The translations under genes were made by a program, and so were the position numbers. Below the pieces are notes generated by a model. It was not told the origin of the DNA. It was given only the letters and a program-made list of their open reading frames with translations, and ran no database searches. A stretch of 8,564 bases of DNA, from contig NZLV01000149.1 in the NCBI GenBank assembly GCA_002694345.1, positions 1 to 8,564 of the forward strand, written 5' to 3'. This DNA is from Maricaulis sp. (lineage in GTDB: Bacteria > Pseudomonadota > Alphaproteobacteria > Caulobacterales > Maricaulaceae). How positions within the stretch are numbered: position 1 is the first letter of the stretch; the number at the start of each line of letters is the position of its first letter. Positions 1 through 5,549 of the stretch are shown here, piece after piece.

Positions 1-1
1 C

Positions 2-508
2 CGGCCACAAGCCGATATAGCCATAATCCCAGGAGCAGCTGCTTGGCGCGGAGTCGAAGACGATATCGGTGAACGCGTCCGACAGGACTTCCCGGCGCCA
101 GGAATCCTGGCCGATGCCCGGCAGGAAGAAGTTCACGCGGACGCCCTCGGCCGGCTGGGTGCCCGCGCTGCGGGCCCGCACGGTGATCCGGACGCGGTGC
201 CCGGCCAGGGCCGTCAGCTCCTCTGGCGTCAGCGCGAAAAAGGCGCCGGCAGATTGCAGGCCGTCCAGCGGTCCGCGTTCAGCCTGAATGCGCAGGAATT
301 GCGTGTCGCCTTCGGCCAGGAATTCCACACTCAGCCCGTTGCCGGTGGTGATCCCGTTCAGGCTGTCGCCTTCGAAGGTCAGGCCTTCGCTCCGGATTTC
401 CTCGGGCGTGCGATAGGTGGACTCACCCAAGCTCAGCGCTCCACCAATCATGGCGGCGCAGGCAGCGGCGGCTATCGGATAGAAGGCCCAGTCGGGCAGG
501 CTGAACAT
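2..508 (-). CDS. Unidentified membrane-anchored protein, N-terminal part (open at left edge)
   Basis: Reading the minus strand from an ATG at 508-506 gives 169 codons without a stop, ending at the window edge, so the C-terminus is missing. The protein begins MFSLPDWAFYPIAAAACAAM. A hydrophobic stretch at about residues 7-27 looks like a signal anchor or uncleaved signal peptide. The rest is polar and rich in alternating beta-type segments (for example HRVRITVRARS and GVRVNFFLPG), followed by a Trp/Ser/Cys-rich stretch (DSAPSSCSWDYGYIGLWP). This pattern suggests a periplasmic or surface beta-sandwich domain, perhaps carbohydrate-binding-like; that is inference from composition only. No family is recognised. 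The ribosome binding site is weak (GGAATTTC just before the ATG). An internal ATG at 451-449 is possible but would cut off half the hydrophobic segment. The gene is divergent from the DUF4164-zapA unit. The long uninterrupted frame and consistent codon use make it likely to be real. Confidence 0.72.
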   Translation of the reverse strand, partial: MFSLPDWAFYPIAAAACAAMIGGALSLGESTYRTPEEIRSEGLTFEGDSLNGITTGNGLSVEFLAEGDTQFLRIQAERGPLDGLQSAGAFFALTPEELTALAGHRVRITVRARSAGTQPAEGVRVNFFLPGIGQDSWRREVLSDAFTDIVFDSAPSSCSWDYGYIGLWP

Positions 509-612
509 GAAATTCCGGAGGGCTCTTGCAGCTGGGGGACCTCGATTGTTTGGACCGCGCCGGGCCTCAGGTCAATCAAGCAGGATGGTGTCGGACGCGG
601 ATCGATGCGCCG

Positions 613-723
613 GACTCATTCTCGCCGTCTTTCACGGGTTTCATTGTCCGTAGAGTCAGGCACTCCGTGGATGAAGTTCAGAGTTTGCTTGAACTTTGGG
701 GCAACGCAGTGGATTCTATGCGT
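613..723 (+). promoter_or_regulatory. Candidate DUF4164-zapA promoter region with three GANTC sites
   Basis: The divergent gap 509-723 holds no convincing gene; a reading frame across 526-717 continues into the DUF4164 gene but has no supported start. A possible sigma70-type promoter is TTGAAC (689-694), a 17-base spacer, then GATTCT (712-717), which would start transcription at or next to the ATG at 724. Three GANTC sites (613-617, 653-657, 712-716) fall within 105 bases, and the last overlaps the proposed -10. GANTC is the CcrM methylation sequence of alphaproteobacteria. The -10 match is poor, so the promoter is a hypothesis; the GANTC sites are seen directly. Confidence 0.4.
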
Positions 724-1020
724 ATGAACGTGCGCTCTGATGTCAGCGAGGATCCGCTTCAGGCGGCTATCACCCGTCTCGACGGAGCGATGTCGCGTGT
801 CGAGGGCCTGGCCGGACACTTGCGCGCGCGCGCCGAACGGGCCGAGCTCGAAGCCGCCCAGTCCCGGGATGCCGATGATGACCGGTCGCGCCTGGCCGCC
901 GCACTCGACGAGGCCCAAGGCCGCGAGGCCGCGCTGCATCAGGCCGCCCAGGAGGCGTCTGATGCGCTGGACCGCGCCATCGGTGATCTGCGCCTGATGA
1001 TGCAGGAGGAGGCGGAGTAA
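724..1020 (+). CDS. DUF4164 family coiled-coil protein
   Basis: This 98-residue acidic protein is almost entirely predicted helix with heptad-like spacing (ITRLDGAMSRVEGLAGHLRA, then an Ala/Glu/Arg-rich segment), so it is a small coiled-coil protein. It resembles the DUF4164 proteins that sit directly before zapA in many alphaproteobacteria. The function is not established; its place next to zapA suggests a role linked to cell division, which is inference. Its TAA stop shares a base with the zapA ATG, indicating translational coupling in one operon. The start is uncertain. ATG 724 fits the family best and matches a possible leaderless transcript. ATG 718 and GTG 667 are in frame upstream, and none of the three has a clear Shine-Dalgarno. 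The end of the gene (GATGCAGGAGGAGGCGGAG) provides a strong ribosome binding site for zapA. Confidence 0.8.
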   Translation: MNVRSDVSEDPLQAAITRLDGAMSRVEGLAGHLRARAERAELEAAQSRDADDDRSRLAAALDEAQGREAALHQAAQEASDALDRAIGDLRLMMQEEAE

Positions 1021-1433
1021 TGTCGAAAGTCTCCGTCACCCTGAACGGGCGCGAATTCACCATTGGCTGCGAAGACGGTCAGGAAGCCTATCTCAAGGAA
1101 CTCGCCCAGACGCTGGACCGCCGCGTCGGCACCATCGCGTCTCAAGTCGGCCAGATCGGTGATCTGCGTCTCCTGTTGATGGCCGCCCTGATGCTGGTCG
1201 ATGAACAGAAGGATGCCGAGCGTCGGGTCGAGGCGCTTGAATCCCATGTCGAGCATTTGCGCCGCGAGCGCAGCGGCAGCGCCACAGTGCAGGCGGCTGA
1301 CCGGGATCGTCTCGCCCGTCATGTCCTGCAGATCGCGGAGCGCCTGGATCGTTTCGCTGACAGCCTGGAAAACGGGGACTCAGGTGAGCCCGAACTGTCT
1401 ACGAACGCAGATCTTGCAGAAGCGCGCGCTTGA
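1020..1433 (+). CDS. zapA: Cell division protein ZapA
   Basis: The product is 137 residues. ZapA binds FtsZ polymers in the cytoplasm and cross-links protofilaments at the division ring. The N-terminal domain (residues 1-50, starting MSKVSVTLNGREFTIGCEDG, with the pattern YLKELAQTLDRRV) is the globular FtsZ-binding part. It is followed by the family's long helix, including LLLMAALMLVDEQ (about 51-63) and a charged coiled coil (about 64-84) for dimer and tetramer formation. The C-terminal 45 residues are less conserved, which is usual in alphaproteobacteria, where ZapA is longer than the roughly 110 residues of E. coli. The ATG overlaps the stop of the DUF4164 gene (TAATG), and the GGAGGAGG run just before it is a good ribosome binding site. 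The 6S RNA and cyclo-ligase follow, the classic order for this locus. Confidence 0.93.
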   Translation: MSKVSVTLNGREFTIGCEDGQEAYLKELAQTLDRRVGTIASQVGQIGDLRLLLMAALMLVDEQKDAERRVEALESHVEHLRRERSGSATVQAADRDRLARHVLQIAERLDRFADSLENGDSGEPELSTNADLAEARA

Positions 1434-1458
1434 GAACGCGCCGGATAAGCGCCAAATA
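1430..1458 (+). promoter_or_regulatory. Possible 6S RNA promoter
   Basis: TTGAGA (1430-1435), a 17-base spacer and CAAATA (1453-1458) lie across the zapA stop. They would start transcription near 1464, close to the 5' end expected from the 6S closing stem. The -10 match is weak (2 of 6), so the support is mainly position. The RNA could also be processed from the zapA transcript. Confidence 0.3.
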
Positions 1459-1460
1459 GG

Positions 1461-1633
1461 GATGTGGCGGTCATCTGCTGCGTGCGACTGGGGCGTAAAT
1501 CCCGCTGACCGTAACTCTCCACGAGGGAACTGCCTCTGTTTGGGACCGTGGTCCCTGATAAGCGGTGCCCACCTGATTAGTCGGGTCTGTGGGGATTCAC
1601 ACGCGCTGACGGCGCAAGTGGAGCCGCCACACC
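1461..1633 (+). ncRNA. ssrS: 6S RNA
   Basis: 6S RNA binds sigma70-RNA polymerase as a promoter mimic and dampens transcription in stationary phase. Two things support the call. First, the position is the classic one between zapA and the 5-formyl-THF cyclo-ligase gene. Second, the sequence folds into the 6S shape. The closing stem pairs 1463-1470 (TGTGGCGG) with 1624-1631 (CCGCCACA). A second stem pairs 1495-1503 with 1592-1600, with one mismatch, and continues as 1507-1510 with 1584-1587. A large internal bubble follows (about 1511-1524 opposite 1571-1583). The apical arm starts with 1525-1527/1568-1570 and ends in a hairpin pairing GGGAC (1542-1546) with GTCCC (1551-1555). The length of about 173 bases is normal. 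Ends are estimated from the stem and could be off by several bases. The strand is taken from synteny, because the stems alone do not fix it. Confidence 0.78.
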
Positions 1634-2215
1634 TTGCCTTCCCCTGATCCCAAGTCCGAGCTCCGCCGCCGCCTGCTGGCGGCGCGCCGCACAGCAGCGC
1701 AGGCCCGGCCTGATGGCGCCGTGAAGCTGGTTCACCATTGGCCGGCTGACCTACTGGTGGTCAATCGCGTCATCGCGGCCTATCGGCCCCTGCCCGGAGA
1801 AATGGATCCCGGTCCGCTGATGCGCATGCTGGTCGCGGCCGGTGCGCGTCTGGCCCTGCCGGTCATGCCGGAAGGAGAGGGCGGGCTGAGCTTTCACGCC
1901 TATGCGGACGGCGATTCACTGGAGCGCCGGCGTTTCGGTGTCGAGGAGCCCCTGCGGGAGGCCGCGGAGGTCAGGCCGGACATCGTGCTCGTGCCGCTGG
2001 TGGGGGCGGACCTGGCCGGCAATCGGCTGGGCTTTGGCAAGGGCTATTACGACCGGACCCTGCAGGCGCTGCGCCGCACGGGCGCGGTTCTGGCTATCGG
2101 CCTCGCCTATGCCGAGCAAGTCCTGGAGACCTTGCCGGCAGAGCCGCACGATGAGCGTCTTGATGCCGTGCTGACGGATGTCGAATTTCTTGGTATCAGT
2201 TCACAACCTGATTGA
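1634..2215 (+). CDS. ygfA: 5-formyltetrahydrofolate cyclo-ligase
   Basis: This cytoplasmic enzyme converts 5-formyl-THF plus ATP to 5,10-methenyl-THF, returning a stored and inhibitory folate to the active one-carbon pool. The 193-residue length is normal for the family. Visible signatures are the basic N-terminus (KSELRRRLLAARR), which supplies ATP-contacting residues, the AAYRPLPGEMDP segment (about 49-60), and the hallmark loop GFGKGYYDR at residues 133-141. The C-terminal PHDERLDAVLTD segment is also typical. The start is TTG 1634. No ATG or GTG occurs between the in-frame stop at 1607-1609 and this point, and later starts would remove the basic N-terminus. GGAG at 1620-1623 is a plausible but distant ribosome binding site (10-base gap), and it abuts the 6S RNA closing stem. 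The gene probably shares a transcript with the small gene starting 18 bases after its stop. Confidence 0.92.
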   Translation: MPSPDPKSELRRRLLAARRTAAQARPDGAVKLVHHWPADLLVVNRVIAAYRPLPGEMDPGPLMRMLVAAGARLALPVMPEGEGGLSFHAYADGDSLERRRFGVEEPLREAAEVRPDIVLVPLVGADLAGNRLGFGKGYYDRTLQALRRTGAVLAIGLAYAEQVLETLPAEPHDERLDAVLTDVEFLGISSQPD

Positions 2216-2233
2216 AGCGTCCTGCGGACAGAT

Positions 2234-2611
2234 ATGGTCTACAAGGTTCATCATGAAGCCGGTCATGGCGCCTCGGTGCTGACCCATGAAGGCGCGGTTG
2301 ATACGGCTGAGATCGCCGCGTCGCGGGTGGATTTGAAATCCGTGGCGAATGCTCACAAGGCCAAGGGGGCGATCATTGATATCGCTGCCGCCCGGATCGA
2401 GGCAGAGCCCGTCGATATCATCGTGAATGTCGAAGCGCTGGTCGGAGATCTCCTGCCCGGAGCCCGGCTGGCCTTCGTGTCGCGTGAAGAGGACCAGGGA
2501 ATCGTGTCGATGATTGTCACGACCGTTGCTCATTCCTCCGGGCGGCGCGTGAGTGCGTTTACCGACCTCAATGCTGCGCTGGCCTGGATTGAGGCCGTTC
2601 CGGCTCGCTGA
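2234..2611 (+). CDS. Small STAS/SpoIIAA-like protein of unknown function
   Basis: This is a 125-residue soluble protein with no signal peptide or membrane segment. It shows alternating beta strands and helices: an N-terminal strand pair (MVYKVHHEAGHGASVLTHEG), a helix containing KSVANAHKAKG, the strand GAIIDIAAARIE, IDIIV-type strands, and the closing pattern FTDLNAALAWIEAV. A final Phe-x-Asp-x-x-x-Ala-x-x-Trp-hydrophobic motif of this kind is typical of small SpoIIAA/STAS-like proteins of alphaproteobacteria, so the fold assignment is reasonable but not proven. No anti-sigma factor or kinase partner is visible nearby, and I assign no function. The ATG has GGA at 2226-2228 five bases upstream. 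It lies 18 bases after the cyclo-ligase stop, so it is probably the last gene of that unit, just before a strong terminator. Confidence 0.8.
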   Translation: MVYKVHHEAGHGASVLTHEGAVDTAEIAASRVDLKSVANAHKAKGAIIDIAAARIEAEPVDIIVNVEALVGDLLPGARLAFVSREEDQGIVSMIVTTVAHSSGRRVSAFTDLNAALAWIEAVPAR

Positions 2612-2629
2612 TTTTGGTTTTCCGGCACA

Positions 2630-2662
2630 AAAAAGGGGCGCCGGAAACCGGCGCCCCTGTTT
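2630..2662. terminator. Bidirectional intrinsic terminator between converging units
   Basis: A perfect 10-bp GC-rich stem (GGGGCGCCGG, 2635-2644, with its complement at 2648-2657) encloses a loop of three A. It is extended by an A-T pair at 2634/2658 and further A-T pairs beyond one mismatch. On the minus strand it is followed by six T, a strong terminator for ahcY. On the plus strand it is followed by GTTTCTT, a weaker tail serving the gene ending at 2611. It sits between two convergent stop codons. Confidence 0.9.
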
Positions 2663-2683
2663 CTTGTGGTGATCGCCTCTGGC

Positions 2684-4093
2684 CTAGTAGCGATAGTGCT
2701 CGGCCTTGAACGGACCGGCCTGCGGCACGCCGATATAGTCGGCCTGATCCGTGGACAGTTCGGTCAGCTTCGCGCCCAGCTTGTCGAGGTGCAGGCGGGC
2801 CACTTTCTCGTCCAGGTGCTTGGGCAGGATGTAGACGTCATTCTTGTACTCATCACCCTTCGTCCAGAGCTCGATCTGGGCGAGCGTCTGGTTTGTGAAG
2901 GAGGAGGACATCACGAAGGACGGGTGGCCGGTGGCGTTGCCAAGGTTCACCAGGCGGCCTTCGGACAGGAGGATGATGCGATTGCCATCCGGGAATTCGA
3001 CCAGGTCGACCTGCGGCTTCACATTCGTCCAGTTGAAGTTCTTCAGGCTCTCGACCTGAATTTCATTGTCGAAGTGGCCGATATTGCAGACGATCGCCAT
3101 GTCTTTCATGGCGCGCATGTGGTCGACGGTGATGATGTCCTTGTTGCCGGTGGCGGTGACGAAGATGTCCATGTCGGACACAACGTCTTCCAGGCGGACA
3201 ACCTCGAACCCGTCCATGCAGGCTTGCAGGGCGCAGATCGGGTCGATCTCGGTCACATAGACGCGGGCGCCGGCACCTGCGAGGGATTCGGCAGAACCCT
3301 TGCCGACATCGCCATAGCCGCAGACGACGGCCTTCTTGCCGGCCATCATCACGTCCGTGCCGCGGCGGATGGCGTCCACCAGGCTTTCGCGGCAGCCATA
3401 ACGGTTGTCGAATTTCGACTTGGTGACGCTGTCATTCACATTGATGGCCGGGAAGGGCAGCTCGCCGCGCTTGGACATCTGGTAGAGGCGCATCACGCCG
3501 GTCGTGGTCTCTTCGGACACGCCCTGGATGGCGTTCTTGGCCTTGGTGAACCAGCCCGGGGTGGCTTCATAGCGCTTCTTGATCTGCGCGAAGAGGGCGG
3601 TTTCCTCTTCCGATTTCGGGTGATCCAGCAGGGACGGGTCGGCTTCGGCCTTCTCGCCCAGGATCAGGTAGAGCGTGGCGTCACCACCATCGTCCAGGAT
3701 CATGTTGGCGGTTTCGCCGTTCGGCCAATGGAAGATGGCGTCGGCATAATCCCAGTATTCTTCCAGGGTTTCGCCTTTGGTCGCGAAGACCGGCACGCCG
3801 GTTTCGGCGATGGCGGCAGCGGCGTGGTCTTGGGTGGAGAAGATGTTGCACGAAGCCCAGCGGACCTCGGCACCCAGCGCCGTCAGCGTTTCGATCAGCA
3901 CGGCGGTCTGCACGGTCATGTGCAGGGAGCCGGCGATGCGTGCGCCTTTCAGCGGCTGGCTGTCCTTGAACTCCTCGCGCAGGGCCATCAGGCCCGGCAT
4001 TTCGATCTCGGCCATATCCAGCTCGGTGCGGCCCCATTTGGCCAGCGAGATGTCTTTCACGATGTACGGCTTGTCCGCAGCAAATTGCGTCAT
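2684..4093 (-). CDS. ahcY: S-adenosylhomocysteinase (adenosylhomocysteinase)
   Basis: This NAD-dependent cytoplasmic enzyme reversibly splits S-adenosylhomocysteine into homocysteine and adenosine, clearing the product that inhibits SAM-dependent methyltransferases. The product is 469 residues, the usual bacterial length, including the extra segment around residues 148-186 (with SEEETALFAQIKKRYEATPG) that is absent from shorter forms. Visible signatures are SLHMTVQTAVLIETL (56-70), the substrate-side segment EVRWASCNIFSTQDHAAAA (76-94), the NAD-binding glycine loop GYGDVGKG (259-266), NIGHFDNEI (337-345), and the C-terminal KAEHYRY (463-469) that reaches the neighbouring subunit's cofactor site. 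The ATG is preceded by GAAGG and GAGGA, either of which could bind the ribosome. It lies 76 bases downstream of metK on the same strand, a pathway-consistent pairing, although a hairpin separates them. Confidence 0.98.
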   Translation of the reverse strand: MTQFAADKPYIVKDISLAKWGRTELDMAEIEMPGLMALREEFKDSQPLKGARIAGSLHMTVQTAVLIETLTALGAEVRWASCNIFSTQDHAAAAIAETGVPVFATKGETLEEYWDYADAIFHWPNGETANMILDDGGDATLYLILGEKAEADPSLLDHPKSEEETALFAQIKKRYEATPGWFTKAKNAIQGVSEETTTGVMRLYQMSKRGELPFPAINVNDSVTKSKFDNRYGCRESLVDAIRRGTDVMMAGKKAVVCGYGDVGKGSAESLAGAGARVYVTEIDPICALQACMDGFEVVRLEDVVSDMDIFVTATGNKDIITVDHMRAMKDMAIVCNIGHFDNEIQVESLKNFNWTNVKPQVDLVEFPDGNRIILLSEGRLVNLGNATGHPSFVMSSSFTNQTLAQIELWTKGDEYKNDVYILPKHLDEKVARLHLDKLGAKLTELSTDQADYIGVPQAGPFKAEHYRY

Positions 4094-4133
4094 GACCTTC
4101 AGGTCCTCTGTGTCGTCTAGGGTCTGTCAAGAA

Positions 4134-4156
4134 CGGGGCCGGTCAGACCGGCCCCG
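4134..4156 (-). terminator. Hairpin between metK and ahcY, possible weak terminator
   Basis: A 10-bp perfect stem (arms 4134-4143 and 4147-4156, core GGGGCCGGT with its complement, loop of three) follows the metK stop by 13 bases. On the minus strand it is followed by GTTCTTGACAG, a poor T tract, so termination is probably partial. It may set a lower level of ahcY than metK from a shared transcript or protect the metK 3' end. The downstream TTGACA (4130-4125 on the minus strand) could be the -35 of a separate ahcY promoter, but no good -10 fits. Confidence 0.6.
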
Positions 4157-4169
4157 GAAATTCTTCAAA

Positions 4170-5336
4170 TCAAGCGAGCTTGCGAAGCTCGTCGGCCAGG
4201 TCGGTTTTCTCCCAGGAGAAACCGCCATCGCTGTCCGGCGTTCGCCCGAAATGGCCGTAGGCCGCGGTGCGGGCATAGATCGGACGGTTCAACTGAAGCC
4301 GGGTCCGGATGCCGCGCGGCGTCAGGTCGACCATGTCCAGCAGCGCGTTTTCCAGCTTGGCTTCGTCCATCTGGCCGGTGCCATGCAGGTCGACATAAAG
4401 CGAGAGCGGCTTGGAGATGCCGATCGCATAGGACACCTGGATCGTGCAGCGCTTGGCCAGGCCGGCAGCCACCACATTCTTCGCCAGGTAGCGGCAGGCA
4501 TAGGCCGCCGAGCGGTCAACCTTCGTCGGGTCTTTGCCCGAGAAGGCGCCGCCGCCATGCGGGGCCGCGCCACCATAGGTGTCGACGATGATCTTGCGGC
4601 CAGTCAGGCCGGCATCGCCGTCCGGACCGCCGATCACGAAGGTGCCGGTGGGATTGGCGTAGAATTCCTCTTCCGGCGGGAACCAGCCTTCCGGCAGGAC
4701 TTCCGCGACGACCGGGCGAACCAGTTCGCGAATATCCGCCTGGGTCAGGCCGTCCTTGTGCTGGGTCGACACGACCACGGAGGTCACGCCAGCCGGCACG
4801 CCGTTTTTATAGCGCAGCGTCACCTGGGACTTGGCATCCGGCTCGAACTCCGGACGTTCGCCGGATTTGCGCAGCGCAGCCATGCGCTTGAGGATTTCGT
4901 GGGAATACTGGATCGGGGCCGGCATCAAGGCCGGGGTCTCGTCCGACGCATAGCCGAACATGATGCCCTGGTCGCCCGCGCCTTCATCCTTGTCGCCGGC
5001 GGCGTCAACGCCTTGGGCGATGTGCGCCGATTGCTCGTGCAGGAAGTTCTGGAAGTTGGACTTCTGCCAGTGGAAGCCGTCCTGCTCATAGCCGATATCG
5101 CGGATGGCGTCGCGAGCAGCCTGCTCGATCTCGTCATCATTGATTTCCGCCGCGCAACGAACTTCGCCGGCCAGCACGATCTGGTTCGTGGTGGTCAGGG
5201 TCTCGCAGGCCACTCGGGCTTCGGGGTCCTTGGACAGGAAGAGGTCGACAATCGTGTCAGAGACGCGGTCGCACACCTTATCCGGATGGCCTTCGGACAC
5301 GCTTTCAGACGTGAAGATATAGGATTCTCTGCTCAC
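4170..5336 (-). CDS. metK: S-adenosylmethionine synthetase (methionine adenosyltransferase)
   Basis: MetK makes SAM from methionine and ATP, releasing phosphate and pyrophosphate; it acts in the cytoplasm as a tetramer with Mg and K ions. The product is 388 residues, close to E. coli's 384. Visible signatures are the N-terminal ESVSEGHPDKVCD (11-23) with the conserved His-Pro-Asp-Lys, the ATP-binding GAGDQGIMFGYA (119-130), and the P-loop-like GGGAFSGKDPTKVDRSAAY (261-279). The C-terminus carries the usual Tyr-Gly-His-Phe-Gly-Arg. The start is GTG 5336: translation from it begins MSRESYIFTSESVSEG as in the family, and GAGG lies eight bases upstream. The frame is open as far as 5786, but that extension runs through the divergent promoter region and into metF and is not credible. 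A palindrome lies immediately upstream at 5349-5368. Confidence 0.97.
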   Translation of the reverse strand: MSRESYIFTSESVSEGHPDKVCDRVSDTIVDLFLSKDPEARVACETLTTTNQIVLAGEVRCAAEINDDEIEQAARDAIRDIGYEQDGFHWQKSNFQNFLHEQSAHIAQGVDAAGDKDEGAGDQGIMFGYASDETPALMPAPIQYSHEILKRMAALRKSGERPEFEPDAKSQVTLRYKNGVPAGVTSVVVSTQHKDGLTQADIRELVRPVVAEVLPEGWFPPEEEFYANPTGTFVIGGPDGDAGLTGRKIIVDTYGGAAPHGGGAFSGKDPTKVDRSAAYACRYLAKNVVAAGLAKRCTIQVSYAIGISKPLSLYVDLHGTGQMDEAKLENALLDMVDLTPRGIRTRLQLNRPIYARTAAYGHFGRTPDSDGGFSWEKTDLADELRKLA

Positions 5337-5344
5337 TGGCGTAA

Positions 5345-5348
5345 CCTC
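5345..5348 (-). promoter_or_regulatory. metK ribosome binding site
   Basis: GAGG on the minus strand, eight bases before GTG 5336, fixes the metK start. It touches the end of the palindrome at 5349-5368, so a protein bound there would also lie against the translation start region. Confidence 0.7.
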
Positions 5349-5368
5349 ATATAAAGATCGCTTTATAT
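5349..5368. promoter_or_regulatory. Palindromic operator candidate at metK
   Basis: The sequence ATATAAAGATCGCTTTATAT has two perfect 8-base arms (5349-5356 and 5361-5368) around a 4-base spacer. It lies 12 bases upstream of the metK GTG. It matches the palindrome at 5471-5490 in 16 of 20 positions, sharing ATAAAGAT and CTTTAT. It is AT-rich in an otherwise GC-rich region. A likely binder is a dimeric repressor of methionine or SAM metabolism; ArsR-family, SAH-responsive SahR regulators play this role in other Proteobacteria. The protein is not encoded here and I cannot confirm the motif match. Confidence 0.72.
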
Positions 5369-5446
5369 CGTGCCCCGGATAGATCAGATACGCGGCTGAG
5401 ATGCAAGCGTCTTGAGCTCTGGCGCATTTGATGCAGCCAAAAAGCG

Positions 5447-5477
5447 TTGACCTGACAGGAAAATTCGATGACATAAA
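5447..5477 (+). promoter_or_regulatory. Candidate metF promoter
   Basis: TTGACC (5447-5452) is a good -35. A -10 would fall at about 5471-5477 (ACATAA or CATAAA, spacer 18-19), inside the perfect palindrome at 5470-5491, so a protein bound there would block the promoter. Transcription would start near 5483, leaving about 65 bases of untranslated leader. The -10 is only approximate. Confidence 0.45.
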
Positions 5478-5491
5478 GATATCTTTATGTC
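5470..5491. promoter_or_regulatory. Perfect palindromic operator candidate at metF
   Basis: A perfect 22-base inverted repeat has the core ACATAAAGATATCTTTATGT (5471-5490), flanked by G and C. It covers the proposed -10 of metF. Its centre lies 122 bp from that of the related palindrome at metK. It also contains the ATG at 5487, which argues against that codon being the metF start. Confidence 0.78.
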
Positions 5492-5549
5492 TCAATGTGA
5501 ATCTGGGTGTGAAGCAGCGCCCTGCGTGAAGAAGCCATCGGATTGCGCC

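Noticed and set aside
197..727. Plus-strand frames at the left edge (69-287 and 197-727)
   Set aside because: They overlap the better-supported minus-strand protein and show no domain; the 197 frame also crosses the intergenic promoter region.
2666..4120. Long plus-strand frame (484 codons) opposite ahcY
   Set aside because: It is the antisense of the unmistakable ahcY gene. Its His/Asp/Gly/Val-rich composition is typical of a shadow frame in GC-rich DNA.
4102..4130. Complete ahcY promoter starting at TTGACA
   Set aside because: The hexamer 17 bases downstream is AGGACC, not a -10, and transcription would start inside the ribosome binding site. Kept only as a possible -35.
3777..5354. Long plus-strand frame (525 codons) across ahcY and metK
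   Set aside because: It spans two real minus-strand genes and their gap, has no recognisable domain, and depends only on the scarcity of stops in GC-rich DNA.
4094..5549. SAM or SAH riboswitch before metK, ahcY or metF
   Set aside because: The leaders are short (12 bases between the metK operator and start, 76 before ahcY). I see no SAM-II, SAM-V or SAH riboswitch core; the palindromes point to a protein repressor.
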